From Smittium culicis (Eukaryota > Kickxellomycota > Harpellomycetes > Harpellales > Legeriomycetaceae), in contig LSSN01005946.1 of the NCBI GenBank assembly GCA_001970855.1, positions 1 to 44,022 of the forward strand: a DNA stretch of 44,022 nucleotides. The letters run 5' to 3'. The position numbers and the translations under genes were made by a program. Below the pieces are notes generated by a model. The model was given only the letters and a program-made list of their open reading frames with translations. It was not told the DNA's origin and ran no database searches. How positions within the stretch are numbered: the stretch's first letter is position 1; every line of letters begins with the position of its first letter. Below, piece by piece: positions 1 to 12,320 of this stretch.

Positions 1-15
1 TCTTTAAATAAATAG

Positions 16-3000
16 AAAAGGAAGGGAAAGACTTGTGGGCACGTCCTCCCATTCCAGATTTTAACCCAGAAACTACAAATATTGGTAATTTTAGATCAAT
101 TTTTATAATAATAAAATCCAATTTAGCTACAAGTCCACTCTAAATCTTACAAAAAATTTTTAATTAGCTTTCCAACAGATGGAAATAGTTGATCATTATA
201 ACCCTACCAGACAGGAATTATCTCTTAGGTTATTTGGCGTTACTGATGATGGAAATTCAATCATGTGTGAGGTTTACAACTTTCAATCATACTTTTATGT
301 CCCAGCACCAAGCGGCTTTAACCCAGATAATATAGAAAATATAAGAAGACACTTAAATTCGATACTTGCTGGTGAGTCTGGTCTAAATAAAGACTTGGAC
401 TCTGTCACTAAAATGGAAACTGTAAATAAGGAATCTCTTTATGGATATACAGGAGGGAAAAAAGCGCCCTTTTGGAAAATATATATGAGACTCCCCAAGG
501 CTATTTCTACCGCAAGAAGAATGTTTGAAAGAGGTATTGACATTCCTGGAGTTGGAAGCTATGCTTCACAAACTTTCGAAAGCAACCTTGAATATGTCAT
601 CAGATTCCTTGTTGATATGAAGGTATATTTCAGTTATAGAAAATATTAATACTGTAAAAAAAATTTTTTTGACAATTCTTTTAATTTTTTATACCTATAC
701 TATCAATTAGCTTGTCGGATCCGGGTGGCTAGAGTTGGCTGCTGGAAAGTACAAAATCAGAAGTGATGCAGAAAAAAAAACTCACTGCCAACTTGAAGTC
801 GAAATTTGCTATACTAATATTATCTCTCATGAACCTATTCAAGAATGGTCTAGAGTCGCGCCATTACGCATTCTTTCTTTTGATATTGAATGTGCTGGAA
901 GAAAAGGTGTATTCCCCGAACCGCAACATGATCCAGTTATTCAAATTGCCGGAATGATTACTAGACAAGGCGACGATAGACCATTCGTAAGAACCTTATT
1001 TACTCTTGGAGAATGTTCTCCAATTGTTGGTTCCCAAGTTATTTGCTGTCAGACTGAAGAAATTTTACTTGCAAAATTTGCTGAATTTATCCAAATATCT
1101 GATCCCGACGTTTTGATCGGATATAACATTGTTAATTTTGATCTGCCGTACTTAATTGAACGTGCAGATCACTTGGGAGTTACTTCTGGCTCTTTCCTTG
1201 GCAGAGTAAAAGAAACTAAAAGTGTTATTAAGGAAGCGCGCTTTTCAAGTAAAGCTTATGGAACTAGGGACAGAAAAGATATCAACATCGATGGTAGAGT
1301 ACAACTAGATATCTTACAGGCCATATTAAGAGATTATAAGCTTAGATCATACTCCCTCAACTCAGTTTCAGCACATTTCTTGGGTGAACAAAAAGAAGAC
1401 GTACCTCACAATATTATCACTGAATTGCAAAATGGTACAAACGATACAAGAAGAAGACTCGGAGTTTATTGCTTAAAAGATTCGTACTTGCCACAAAGGC
1501 TTATGGATAAACTAATGTTGCTTGTAAACTATATGGAAATGGCCCGTGTCACTGGGATTCCATTCAACTATTTATTAACTAGAGGTCAGCAAATTAGAGT
1601 TATTTCACAATTATACCGTTCTGCTGTATTACAAGACTTTGTTATTCCAGCAATGGACGTAGAGCGCGGCAGCGGAACAGACCAGTACGAAGGTGCTATA
1701 GTAATAGAGCCCATGAGAGGATACTACGATGTTCCTATAGCAACTTTGGATTTTGCTTCTCTATATCCATCAATTATGATTGCGCACAACTTGTGTTATA
1801 CTACTCTAGTCAGTAGAGTGGCAATAGAAAGACTTAAATTAGTGGAGGGTGAGGATTATATAACAACGCCAACTAATGACTGTTTTATTGCGACGAAAAA
1901 AAGAAAAGGTTTGCTTCCATATATTTTGGAACAACTGCTGTTAGCTCGTAAAACAGCCAAAAGGGACATGGCGAAAGAAACCGACCCATTCAAGATCCAG
2001 GTTCTTAATGGTAGACAGCTTGCGCTGAAAGTTGTTGCAAATAGTGTTTATGGGTTTACAGGAGCTACAATTGGTAGACTACCATGTTTGCAAATATCAG
2101 CATCAGTTACTTCGTATGGTCGCATGATGATTGAAGCAACAAAATCATCGGTTGAAGAAGAGTTCACAAAAGAAAAAGGTTATGACCATGACGCTATAGT
2201 AATTTATGGTGATACAGACTCTGTGATGGTAAAATTTGGGACAGAGGATTTAAAAGAGTCTATGAGATTGGGTAAAATAGCGGCAGATTTAATAACTGAA
2301 AGATTTGTTAGCCCAATAAAGCTGGAGTTTGAAAAAGTTTATTTCCCATACTTGTTGATTAATAAGAAGCGCTACGCTGGTCTATACTGGACTAAGGCGG
2401 AGAAGTATGATAAATTGGATACTAAGGGTATTGAAACAGTGCGCAGGGACAATTGCCCGTTGGTTCAAGCTTTAGTTGAAAAGTGCTTAAGACTAATGCT
2501 AATTGATAGAAATGTTGAGGGTGCTGTGACATTCGCCAAGCAATCCATTAGCGATTTGCTGCAAAACAAAGTGGATTTATCTCAGTTGATTATTACTAAA
2601 GCTCTGTCTAAGACTGACTATGCGGGTAAACAGGCCCATGTGGAATTGGCTGAGAGAATGCGCAAAAGAGATGCTGGTTCAGCCCCTCAAGTAGGTGACC
2701 GTGTGGCATACGTAATCACAAAGGCCTCAAAAGGAGCAGCTGCATATGAAAAGGCAGAAGACCCTATTTATGTTCTGAATAATGGCCTACCGATTGACAC
2801 AAAGTACTACTTGGAAAACCAGCTAGTTAAGCCATTGACGAGAATATTTGAGCCAATTCTAGGTGATAAAGTTGGAAACTTGTTTACAGGCGATCACACG
2901 AGAATAATCCAGTTATCAGCACCGACAAAAGGTGGCTTGATGAGGTTTACCGTGAAGTCAGAGACCTGTTTAGGTTGCAGGGTTCCTCTCAAAAAAGGAA

Positions 3001-3269
3001 TCGACAGCAACAATAAGTACTCGCGAGCTGTATGTTCGCACTGTTTGCCTAAGCTTCCAGAGATATACCTTAAAAACATGAAAATCTCTAATAACTATCA
3101 AACTAGATACTCCAGGCTGTGGTCTGAATGCCAAAGATGCCAGTCAGTTATGCATGAAGATGTATTATGCGCTAATAGTGATTGCCCTATATTTTACATG
3201 CGTACTAAAGCGCAACATGATAACAATGAACACATGAAACTGATGTCTCGATTTGAAGCTGCTTGGTAA
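16..3269 (+). CDS. POL3: DNA polymerase delta catalytic subunit (5'-truncated by window edge)
   Basis: Replicative B-family DNA polymerase with 3'-5' proofreading, the catalytic subunit of Pol delta (nucleus). Model: join(<16..84, 168..622, 711..3269), about 1026 codons in the window. The family is usually about 1080-1100 aa, so only the N-terminus is missing. Introns are 85-167 (GTAATT..TTAG) and 623-710 (GTATAT..TTAG). Both joins keep frame and restore the family motif FQQMEI at the first junction and a GWLELAAGKY stretch at the second. An in-frame stop at 9-11 and a TAG at 13-15 suggest another 3' splice site at 15/16. Exonuclease motifs: Exo I FDIE (about 879-890), Exo II NFDLPYL (about 1135), Exo III YCLKDSYLP (about 1468). 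Polymerase motifs: A DFASLYPSI (about 1749), B KVVANSVYG (about 2028), C YGDTDS (2205-2222). The C-terminal CysA (CLGC..CSHC) and CysB (CQRC..CANSDC) metal/Fe-S motifs are intact. No defect is seen, so it is probably functional. Confidence 0.97.
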
Positions 3270-3356
3270 GAGCCAATAGCGGCATTTTTTTTTAAACCTC
3301 TTTCTGTTACCTCAAGCAAAGCTCATGGTATAAAAGTACTGAAATTATGTTTATAA

Positions 3357-3362
3357 AATAAA
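3357..3362 (+). promoter_or_regulatory. Candidate poly(A) signal of POL3
   Basis: AATAAA lies 88 bp after the POL3 stop codon, before the convergent uL29m gene. The hexamer is common in AT-rich DNA, so this is only position-supported. Confidence 0.35.
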
Positions 3363-3569
3363 GTTAAATGGAAAATTAGTGTTTTAACTTGATTAGACTT
3401 TAAGATTTTAAATTGAAAATAGAACAAGTACAATAAAGAAATTAACTTTAGACAATTTATATATTTTTTTTGTTTGTTTATTAGCTTTTGCATAGAATTA
3501 TAATTAGTATATATTTTTGTGTAAATGAATCCAAGTATATTTTAGAGAAAAGAGGAAGAGGTATAAATT

Positions 3570-4236
3570 TTATGGTGATTTAGAGGCTTCTTGTTGAGAT
3601 TTTTTGTACTCTAGGTATCTATTATGTTTTGATATTCTAATTGATTTTTCGTAAGCTAATCTTCGCTCATTTAAAACTGATTTAATTCTGGCCATTGATT
3701 GTTTACACTAATCGGATGCAGAAGAAAAAAAAATAATTTAAAATAATTTGAGTTATAGTTGGTGGAATGAGATGGAAAAAGGTATAATGTGAATAGAAAT
3801 CATGCTTACTTTTACGATTCTTGAGGTGTTTGAAAAGAATTGGTTGTTGATGCGGAATCTTTCGGCCTCAGCTTTTTGGGTTGCCAAGAGATTTCTCTCT
3901 TTGAGTAATACAAACCACAGCTTTTGTAAATCCTCCCAGCTTTTATTTCTTAATTCAGCTGCTCTCCAGGCTCTGCCTTTAATAAAGGAAATTCAGAAAA
4001 TAAATTATAAATTAATTTTTTTAGAGGACTACAAAATGAGATGTGATACTTGGGTATATATGTAAATTTATATCAAATGGTATGAAATGACAATATGTTT
4101 TACCTGTTTTTACTTTCTCTTTTGGTAAAGCCTCTGAGTTTTCGAAAAATTCTTCGAGGCCTCGTGGTTTAAAAGCTGGAAGATTTATTCTCCTGGTGGT
4201 TAAACCTTGAAATGCGCTTTTGAACATGGAAAACAT
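3570..4236 (-). CDS. MRPL47: Mitochondrial large-subunit ribosomal protein uL29m (MRPL47/MRPL4 family)
   Basis: Structural protein of the mitochondrial large ribosomal subunit, predicted 145 aa. Model: complement(join(3570..3707, 3810..3976, 4104..4236)). Introns are GTAAAA..TTAAAG (3977-4103) and GTAAGC..GATTAG (3708-3809). Exon lengths of 133, 167 and 138 nt keep frame through the stop. The spliced protein starts with a short Arg-containing presequence-like segment ([16 protein letters not shown]). It then has GLEEFFEN, a [11 protein letters not shown] segment made at the first junction, and the uL29 helix [18 protein letters not shown]. It continues with [10 protein letters not shown] and, after the second junction, [20 protein letters not shown]. 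These are the hallmark blocks of fungal and animal MRPL47. The start at 4236 is the first Met; a further 5' exon cannot be excluded. The gene is convergent with POL3 (300 bp apart). Identification rests on remembered family sequence, not a search. Confidence 0.9.
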
Positions 4237-4899
4237 ATTTATTAAAGGGTAGATAAGCTTTAAAGTGAAATATATTTAGCTTTGGAGCATAAAACTATAT
4301 ATAAATATTTGCCGCTTTAGATTGAGCAAAAGATAAAACTACAAGCTTAATCACCTAATAAAATGCGAAAAAATTCTTTGATTTCGTTTGGCGCCCACAA
4401 CATTTTTTTCATATTAATCTGATTAAATTCTTTAAACTTTCGCTGTAAGAAAAAAATGGAAATCAGGCCAGTAAATATCTGTCTAAAAGCAAATTATATT
4501 CTAATTGGAATTTTTACTATCAACGAATTTGATCAGCCAATAAATAGATCTGAATTTTTGAATTAATTAATCTAGCGAATGGTAAATATAATTAATCTTC
4601 AAAAAAATAATGTTTGTTCAATTCGATTCATCCAATAGACATATTCTAAATTCAGTGCTTAATTTTTCGAGCTTTTGCGAATAATTGGTTGAATTTCAGT
4701 ATTGTATTTATAAAAAAAAAAATAGTTTTTTTTTTTTAGCATCCAAATTTTCGATTTAGATTTATTAATATTCGTAAAGGCTCATAAAGCAGAAATAAAC
4801 CATTTTATATATCTTCCCCAATATATCAATACCCTCATTCTAGTTTTAAGCACGTATTTAATATATTTTTAATTCACTTTATCACCCTTCTTGTTAAAA
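4237..4899. other. Divergent intergenic spacer
   Basis: AT-rich spacer between the uL29m gene (-) and the small ORF at 4900 (+). It has homopolymer A and T runs (for example around 4711-4738) that could exclude nucleosomes at a promoter. No coding sequence was recognised. Confidence 0.5.
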
Positions 4900-5103
4900 A
4901 TGCAATGCAAAGAACGTCCCCAGATCCTTAAAAAATCCCGAATTGAACAAATCGATGTTCGCGAAGCATCAACTAAATTGACTAGTTTCCTTAATGCAAA
5001 TCAAGAGAGCCAGGTTATGCCTAGTTTTATCCGAGCACAACTACTAAAAATCGAGGCTGGATTGAAAGGATGCACAAATGTCAATTCAAATATCGATGGC
5101 TAG
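4900..5103 (+). CDS. Small hypothetical protein (67 aa)
   Basis: ATG at 4900 opens a 67-codon frame ending at TAG 5101-5103. The predicted protein is highly polar and helix-prone, with a basic N-terminus (KERPQILKKSRIEQIDVREA), a middle segment with LTSFLNANQ, and an amphipathic C-terminal helix PSFIRAQLLKIEAGLKG. Its composition is unlike the translated noise of the surrounding AT-rich DNA (few Phe/Ile/Tyr/Lys runs), so I think it is a real small protein or one exon of one. No family was recognised. The upstream spacer is shared with the divergent uL29m gene. No obvious 5' splice site follows, and TAG and TGA stops are adjacent at the end. Confidence 0.5.
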   Translation: MQCKERPQILKKSRIEQIDVREASTKLTSFLNANQESQVMPSFIRAQLLKIEAGLKGCTNVNSNIDG

Positions 5104-6721
5104 TGATGCCAATAACACGATTCTCATTTACATTGGTAAAAGTTCGGTGTATATACAACACAAACCTTAGGCCACATTTTTATATACTTTTAAACAAATA
5201 GCTTAGAAAATTTTATTATACGCTCAGCAAATAGCTTGCGACATATTTATACATATTACATTAATTATATCGATACAAATAAATAGCTTCTTTAAAACTT
5301 ATTTAAAGAATTGTTTTTCTTTTAAAAAAATTAATTCTGTAGCGGTACTTTCAAACTGATGGCTTTATAAATGCAGCTTTATTAAACTAGTACAATATTT
5401 TGTATGAAACATTGCTTGCATTCTCGGTGTATTATTAAAATTTCGATTTTCTTTAACTGTCATAAAAAATTACTACCGAAGCCTGTTTCATAATAACTTT
5501 TGCTAGGTTTTCCAAAAGCTCAAATCTATATCTAAACTAAATCTGCTGATAAGATATAGATATTTAACCATTCAAAAGCAATTGTATTGGTTTACAAGCG
5601 AATAAGATATATCACTAAAAGATCATTATCATAAACAGTATTTGATTCTCATTAGCTCTGCCATACAGCACAAATCTTATTTTTACTGATTCTTACTATG
5701 GCTTTATCCATTCTTTTGATTCTCCATTTTATAAAACAATACATATCTCGCCTTTAAACTTATATCGTTTTTCTTCTTAAGAAACTTTGTGTCATTTTAA
5801 TTAGCTGTTGATATTATATATATCCCGATATCAAGAATCTAAAACGTGGCACTTTATAAAATCTGATACCAAATAGTCGATTTTCATGATAAACCAAAGG
5901 AAGTATGTGTATAATGTTTATTATTATCCCTGGGAGAGATAGCTAACCTTTAATATCTAAATCGATACAAAATATTTCACCGCTGCTGAATAGGCTAACT
6001 ATACAATGTTATAGAAATTATAGTACACCCAAATAAAGCTATTTTTTTAAATTTTTATTTTTTTTCGACTTTTGATAATATACTTTTAGATAATTCTGAT
6101 TACCTTTTATGTTGTGATTTGGGATTTTATGCAAATAGCTCATCACACTTTCACAATCTATAAATATAAATTAATAACGTATCAAGCTTATAACTAAAAG
6201 GTGCCCAAAATAACTTTATAAAGATGGCTCTATCATTGGTCTAATACATATTCTTCTTGAAAAATTTCCATTCAACATTTTCTAAATTTTTTATTGTCAG
6301 TTTTATTACATTGTAGCCAACATTTTTGTCCAGTAATCAACTGTAGTTCTTTTAACAACACTGCCGTCCAGTAATTTATAGCGCCTAAAAGATTTATTTC
6401 GCTGAATGTGATTTAGTCACTAAGAGTATCCAATAAATACTATAACAAATAACTTTGCGTCCGCCCAATCGCCAGATTAATTATATGCTGTATGTCTATT
6501 ATTTGTAAATTTAGCTGTTTAATTATACTCATTACAGTTTTTCGCTAACAATTGAAACGTCTTCTCTTCTATGCTTGGATATTCTTTACTTAGATTCATA
6601 TTATAGAAACTATACCACTTTTGTATACACTTCTTAATATCTTACCCTTAATCCGTTAGAGCACCTTTAGCATTCATACAGGCATTCACAAGTACATCGA
6701 TTCAGTTTCTAATACTCCTTT
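5104..6721. other. Intergenic region, no recognisable gene
   Basis: About 1.6 kb of AT-rich sequence with frequent stops in all frames. I saw no conserved protein block, tRNA or repeat in it. It presumably holds the 3' region of the small ORF and the promoter of the gene at 6722. Confidence 0.5.
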
Positions 6722-8334
6722 ATGAGCTCCGATTATATGTTTATTAATTCTAACGTTGATACTGTAAAGAGCCAAATCTCTAGCTCGTACCGATATCAAA
6801 GCTCTGAAAGCTTCTCTTCCGATGTTGACTCGGACTCTGAATACTCAAATAATTCACCCATCAGGTACAATCAACCTCTTGAAGACGACCTCGATTACTC
6901 TGATGTATCCTCAACCGATTCTGTATTAATTGATCTTGAGTCTGCTCATTTTCCTAATCGCTCCAAGACTTATGACAGAGAGCCTCAAAATCATTCCGAT
7001 GCAAAAAAGCTTCTTTTCGAAAATTTGGGAAACACAAAAAACTCAAATTCTTTGTTTAGCCAAAAGGAATTCAATTTTGCTCCTAATACGAGCAGGATTG
7101 TTTCTAACCCAGATATATCATTCATTGGTAAATATAACGATACACAAAAATCAACAAAGTCTGTCAGATTCTCCCAAAGTAAGTTTTATTAAACTCTTCT
7201 AACTTTCTATACCACACACAAAGTATCCCTACCATTTACTCTTTTAAAATGTGATAGCTTTTTAAATATATATTCCTTAATCATTTTTTTCTTTAAAAAA
7301 ATCACTATTTACGGGTTTTTTATTAATCGTTGCTTTACACGCTTAAAATCTTTACATTTCTTTTTTTTAATCATATTTATCTTACAACTTTTACTATTAT
7401 GATTTTAGTTCCAAACCAAAATATACCTTCTAAAAATTATTTAAGCGACGAGTATGAAAAGTATTTTAATGAATCACTTGAAGACAATCACAATATCGAC
7501 AACGCTAAACCTAACTCGTCTGAATTTTTTTCACAGTTTTCAAACTACAATTCAATGTCTAGCAAAAACAACACTGATACTTCTAACAATTTCAATAATC
7601 CGAATAACCCGAACAGCCACTTTGTGCAGGACCCTATGATTACTGAGTTGGAGAATGAGCTAAATAATCAATTTTTACAATCTCTTAATAACAACAGGTC
7701 TGACTCGCTACTTGAAAAGAACACCGCTTTTAATTCTAAACCTATCCCTGTAAAGCCTAGTGAGTCTGACTATATAAAACCAAACCAAGATGCCTCTTTC
7801 TATGACTTGCTAAAAGGCACATCTGGGATTTTCTCTCTTCCTAATCGCTTCTTTTTAAATGCTTTAAAGCCTATTTATTCTGGCGGATTCCTCTTCAGAT
7901 GGGCTAACTTACCATCACTAAAACTATCAAATAACAATAACCCACAACCAGCTAGCGACCCAAAATATACCCTAAAAAAGAGGTCTGACGCCCTATTTTC
8001 CACAAATTCAGGCTCCTCGAATTTCAATAGTAACGACTACTTTTCTCACCAACCCAACAGCATTACAAACAATCAATACCAGAATTATCCATCTCAAGAT
8101 AATACAACTGGCTCAAATCCCTCAACATTCCTATCTGAACCTGATCTTCCAAACTCTGTCTTCTTCCTTCCCCAATTCCGCGACTCTTCTTATTTTCCTA
8201 GCCCAAATTCTTCCGATTCGAACAGCCACGCCAATATGTACCCCCAAATCCCCGTTCTTACTTCCGGTGGGAAATCTTTACAATTATCAAAACAAGTTAC
8301 GCTATCGAAATACGATAAACGAATTTTTATTTAG
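6722..8334 (+). CDS. Asn/Ser-rich hypothetical protein (460 aa, two exons)
   Basis: Model: join(6722..7178, 7409..8334), 460 aa. The first exon runs into a textbook donor (CAAA|GTAAGT, 7179) and an acceptor ATGATTTTAG ends at 7408. The join (phase 1) fuses VRFSQ to IPNQNIPSKNYLSDEYEKYF without a frameshift, whereas each exon's unspliced extension is low-quality sequence. The protein is rich in Ser, Asn and Asp and mostly disordered. The N-terminal part has acidic/Ser clusters (residues about 25-80). KSVRF just before the splice junction fits the RVxF-type PP1-docking pattern [RK]-x-[VI]-x-[FW]. A more ordered stretch around residues 235-275 (FYDLLKGTSGIF, GGFLFRWANLPSLKL) and the C-terminal LSKQVTLSKYDKRIFI are the best candidates for conserved segments. 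No signal peptide or membrane helix is seen. Function unknown; it is convergent with CHO2. Confidence 0.72.
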
Positions 8335-8590
8335 TATATTTTTTGATTTTACTTTTTGAAAATAAATAAAACCCTGAAAAGTAAGGTACTTTACGCGTGT
8401 TTTTTTAGGCTCTTTTTTTTCTTTTAAAAAAAAATTATCAATAACAAATTTCTCCAATATAAGATGGAAAGCAATTAAACTTGATTTAACATAAATTAGT
8501 TTTTAACCAAATATAAAAAAAAAATAAAAATAGAGGCGATGAAGAAATAGTAATCGTTCACAAATCAACTATTTAGTCGATTAAAAAGTC
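8335..8590. other. Convergent 3' spacer
   Basis: 256 bp between the stop codons of the hypothetical gene (+) and CHO2 (-), with T-rich and A-rich runs on opposite sides, as expected for two opposed 3' ends. Confidence 0.5.
8361..8370 (+). promoter_or_regulatory. Candidate poly(A) signals of the 6722-8334 gene
   Basis: Overlapping AATAAATAAA 26 bp after the stop codon, within the 256-bp spacer to the convergent CHO2 gene. Confidence 0.4.
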
Positions 8591-11500
8591 TCACATTTTT
8601 GGCGTAGATGGTATAGATGGCGATAAAAGCGACATCGTTTGCATTCGATTAAAGTCATCTAACGCTTTTCTCCCATTATAAATGTGCAAACAAACATCCC
8701 TAACTGTCATGTTGTTTTGCGCAGCAATAACAAGCACTTCGTAGGAATATTCCATGTTAAAGTAGCTCTTTATACACCCTGCCAACCTTTTCGCTATTTT
8801 TTCGTCTAATCCGTCTGCTATACCAACTGTATCGTCAAGCCCTTTTAGAGGCTCGATTATTTCAGTTGTATTCACAAATAACTGGTTTTCGCATTCCAAA
8901 CAGTTTTCATTTAGCTCTTCGCGATTACTACACTTTTTTTTGCAATTTTCACACATCTCAGTACCGCTATTGGACATAGGTGTCTTTTTTGTCACAATCA
9001 CTGATAAACATTGATTCAGAATCTTTAAAAATGTTTCTGAAACTGCTTCCAGAGCGAAATTCTCGTCTGATAAGCTAGGCTTTTTAGCTAATGTATTAAA
9101 AATAATTAAACTGGTTATGATTTTTAATTTAAAGAATAAATAAAAGTAATAGCAAAAAAAAAAAAATTTAAAGCCAATAGATTAGGCTTAATATATTAGT
9201 ATTTAAAGACTGGTATGTATATATTAGTAAAGTACCTTTGATCTCAAATGGCTTGGAAGTTGCAATTACAAAGTGAGTAGTTCCATGATGTAATCGCATT
9301 TCGTAAGTTCCTTCATCCCAAGGAAGGGCGTCTCCGCTGAATACAGCATTACCACAATAAGTTTTAATTTGAGGCTCGTTAATTTTGTCTCCTTCAGAAC
9401 TAGTAGGTTTTTTTATATGAGTTGCATTTCCAGTAAAGACACAATCACCTTTAATAAATTCTGCCAAAAGCTCATTGTCTGGATGAATGTACACGTAATT
9501 TCCTTTTGAGCTTACTGTTGATATATGAGAGAAAAAGTTACTTGTAATTTTGTAGATTCCTATCCAATCTTTTCTTGAGTGTGTCTCTGGGGCTTCCCAA
9601 TCAATGTATATTGGTTCGCCTAAATCGTATGTTATATTACTTTCTTCTGTGGGTATTATACCATCTTTTTTCAAATTGAACTTGTAGCAAGACAAATTTT
9701 CTATATCTTGGGCATCATTAGAAATTCTGTAAACAATTTAAAAAAAAATAGCTGTTAGAAAATGGAGTAATAAAATAAAAAAGAAAGGAAAATAAAATAA
9801 GCCAAATATTTATATCAGAAATAATGAAAAATTACATGTTTCCTGTAATTTTTTCTTTAGTATTTTTAAACAGCTCTCTGGTTTCATTTACAAAATCTGT
9901 TATTGAGCTTGTTGATAACTTATACATATGTCCTGGTTTTTTAGTTTTCTTTACATTTTTTGTATTATGCTCGAGTTCTACACCTTTTTTAGATACCCAA
10001 AATCCGCCAAATTGGCTGCTATCGTTATCAATAGTATTGTCGCTTTTCGAATTACCATTAGTAAAGTCATTTTCTTTTTCGGGCTCAGTCGAGAAAATTT
10101 TGTTAAATTTCGCTTCTTGAATGACACGTTTTAAGCTTTTTGTAACACCAGAATCAGTTCTAATCTGCTCGCCGTATATTTTTTTCATATGTGGAGCAAC
10201 AACAATAATGTACAAAGCCCATAAAGATATTTGTAATAAAAGGGCTAAAGCAAAAACCAGCCAGCTTCCAGAAATTAAAGATAAACCAAAAAATGCAGAC
10301 TGACCTATTACTTCGTCAGGGTTATTTAGGTAACGATAAATTCCTTTGTAAATGAGTTTTCTCGACTTTTCGGTTGTTAATGGTACAAAGTAGTCGCCAT
10401 AGTACCAGCCAAAGCTTCCTATAGATTCATAAATAGAGTTTGTACACCATATCTGCAAACCTAGTAAAAGAAATCCAATTGTTTGACGGAATATAGTATC
10501 TTGTAGTTGTTCGTTGTTATAAATGTGAAGAGCTAAAGGAGTTCCTCCGGAATATTTGTATGCGAGGAATGCGATTGAAATAAATGAAGTATAAGTCATG
10601 ACAATAGAGGTGTTATAAAGAGTTTTCCAGCATTGAAAGGCGAAATCGGAACTTTCTCCGCGTTTAATAAACCATTTGGTCCACCATTGGGACTTGCTTT
10701 GACTTTTTAAAACAAATCCGATACCAACGCTTCTAACAATAATCCAAAAAACGCAATTGACGGTAGCAAAGTTTAGCAAAATTTGGTGGACACCGGGAAA
10801 TCCATTTAATAAAAAGCTAAAAACAAGTGGTACTATGAATCCATAAAAAATTAAGAGCGCGAGTAAAAAGTCTACAGAACGGAACAGAGAGAAATTATTT
10901 ATTCCAATTAGATCTTTGCTTAGCGCTTTGATCGAGTTTTCGGTGGTTGATTCAAAATCTGGGGTAGAACTCTTTTGTTTGATTGTAGATTTGAAAATAT
11001 GAACTCCTAATTCTGAGCTTTGCGATACTTTCTCCTTATTTATTCTCACTACCTCGTCAAAGGATGGGGGTTTTTCATACGTTTTTTCTATGTGAGGGTT
11101 TTCTACAGAGACTAAAAACAAAAATTGCATGATGTGCGCAACAACACTTGCAAAAAATACAACATAGCTACCAGTGATTAGAGAGGCTCCGTAGTATCCA
11201 GCATATCCAATCGAGTACATTGGATGAGGAGCCATTTCAAATACACCATCAAATATTAACCATTGCTTTACCTTGAAAAAAAAATCTCCCCAATCTAAAA
11301 AAAATCGATTAGGTACACGTTAAATTATAAATAATGTTGAAAAAGATTAAATATACTTACACCAAGCATAATCTTTGACTACTCTGTGAGCATCGATTTT
11401 GACCCAGAGGTTAAATAAAATAAGGAACCACCCGCTAAAATGACGCAAAAAAATCTGCCAGGATTCTGCATTTTTAGAGCCAGAGCCGAGGAATGAGAGT

Positions 11501-12320
11501 GCAAATAAGAAGTATGAAGTAAAATCACATAATAATACTAAATCAACTAAGTTTCGGAAAAGAAGCCATACATTAAATTCGAGTTCTACTTTCTATATGT
11601 AATTTAGGTATTAAATAAGATTTCCAAATAAAAATATAGAGACGGAATATAAATGTAGAAATGTAGAAATGGTGATAAGAATGGTAAAAGGCTATTTTAC
11701 ATAGAAATCGTAATCGGGGCCCATTTTTGCTTCAAGCTGGGCTCTAATCCATTTTCCGAGTTTTCCTTCTTTTCCTTTTTGTTTGATTACATACTTTTTC
11801 CAAAGAGTGACAAGGCCTTGCCTTTGACTTTGCCAGCGAAGCAAGTAGCCAAGTCCTACATTGTATGATATTCTCCAGAAAGCAAAGCTGAAGCCTAAAA
11901 TCAAATGCCTATTGTTTCCAGAAGAGTATAGAAAAACGAAGATGAGGCTTGACAGTATGGATAGTGTGAAATAGTCAAATACGTTTTTATTTGAAAAATT
12001 GGGATTGAAAAGACTGCTAATCATACTGGTAGTCTTTGGGACAACAAACTCTATAACATTTATAGAAATTAATCATTTTTTTATATAAATTGATAGCATA
12101 TAGCGAATTTTACAACTTGTAACAAATAATAAAGATTTAAAGGTAGTTTCAGTAAATATATTAGTGGATTACCATCTCCGCTTGGGGTACAGCCGATCAG
12201 TACATCGAACTCATCTTCATTATGAGAGTCAGAATCTTTTTTAGAGTTAGTTTCAGCTTCATTTTTGGACTGAATTCTATTTGAGACATTTGGCTCGGCT
12301 TTTTTTCTCGATCTGAGCAT
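8591..12320 (-). CDS. CHO2: Phosphatidylethanolamine N-methyltransferase (CHO2 type, six exons)
   Basis: Catalyses the first SAM-dependent methylation of phosphatidylethanolamine to monomethyl-PE (EC 2.1.1.17) in phosphatidylcholine synthesis, in the ER membrane. Model: complement(join(8591..9087, 9236..9726, 9836..11294, 11361..11592, 11701..12050, 12173..12320)), 3177 nt, 1058 aa. All five introns are GT..AG (122, 108, 66, 109 and 148 bp) and every phase closes. Junctions restore family blocks: [49 protein letters not shown] and [13 protein letters not shown]. The first methyltransferase/membrane domain includes [10 protein letters not shown] (residues about 265-320). The second lies at about 555-640 ([24 protein letters not shown]). 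A C-terminal beta-sandwich-like region contains [20 protein letters not shown] (residues about 745-890). The terminal exon carries the [21 protein letters not shown] block. Length is slightly above typical fungal Cho2. A long low-complexity linker lies near residues 650-730. No disruption seen. Confidence 0.95.

Noticed and set aside
735..1000. TTG at 735 as a start of a separate polymerase gene
   Set aside because: It is an internal Leu codon; splicing 622 to 711 joins the upstream exon in frame and restores the conserved polymerase delta sequence.
3802..4065. + strand open frame over 3802-4065
   Set aside because: Antisense shadow of exon 2 of the uL29m gene, whose - strand reading matches the family.
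9824..10303. Hydrophobic + strand open frames
   Set aside because: They are antisense to the fourth exon of CHO2.
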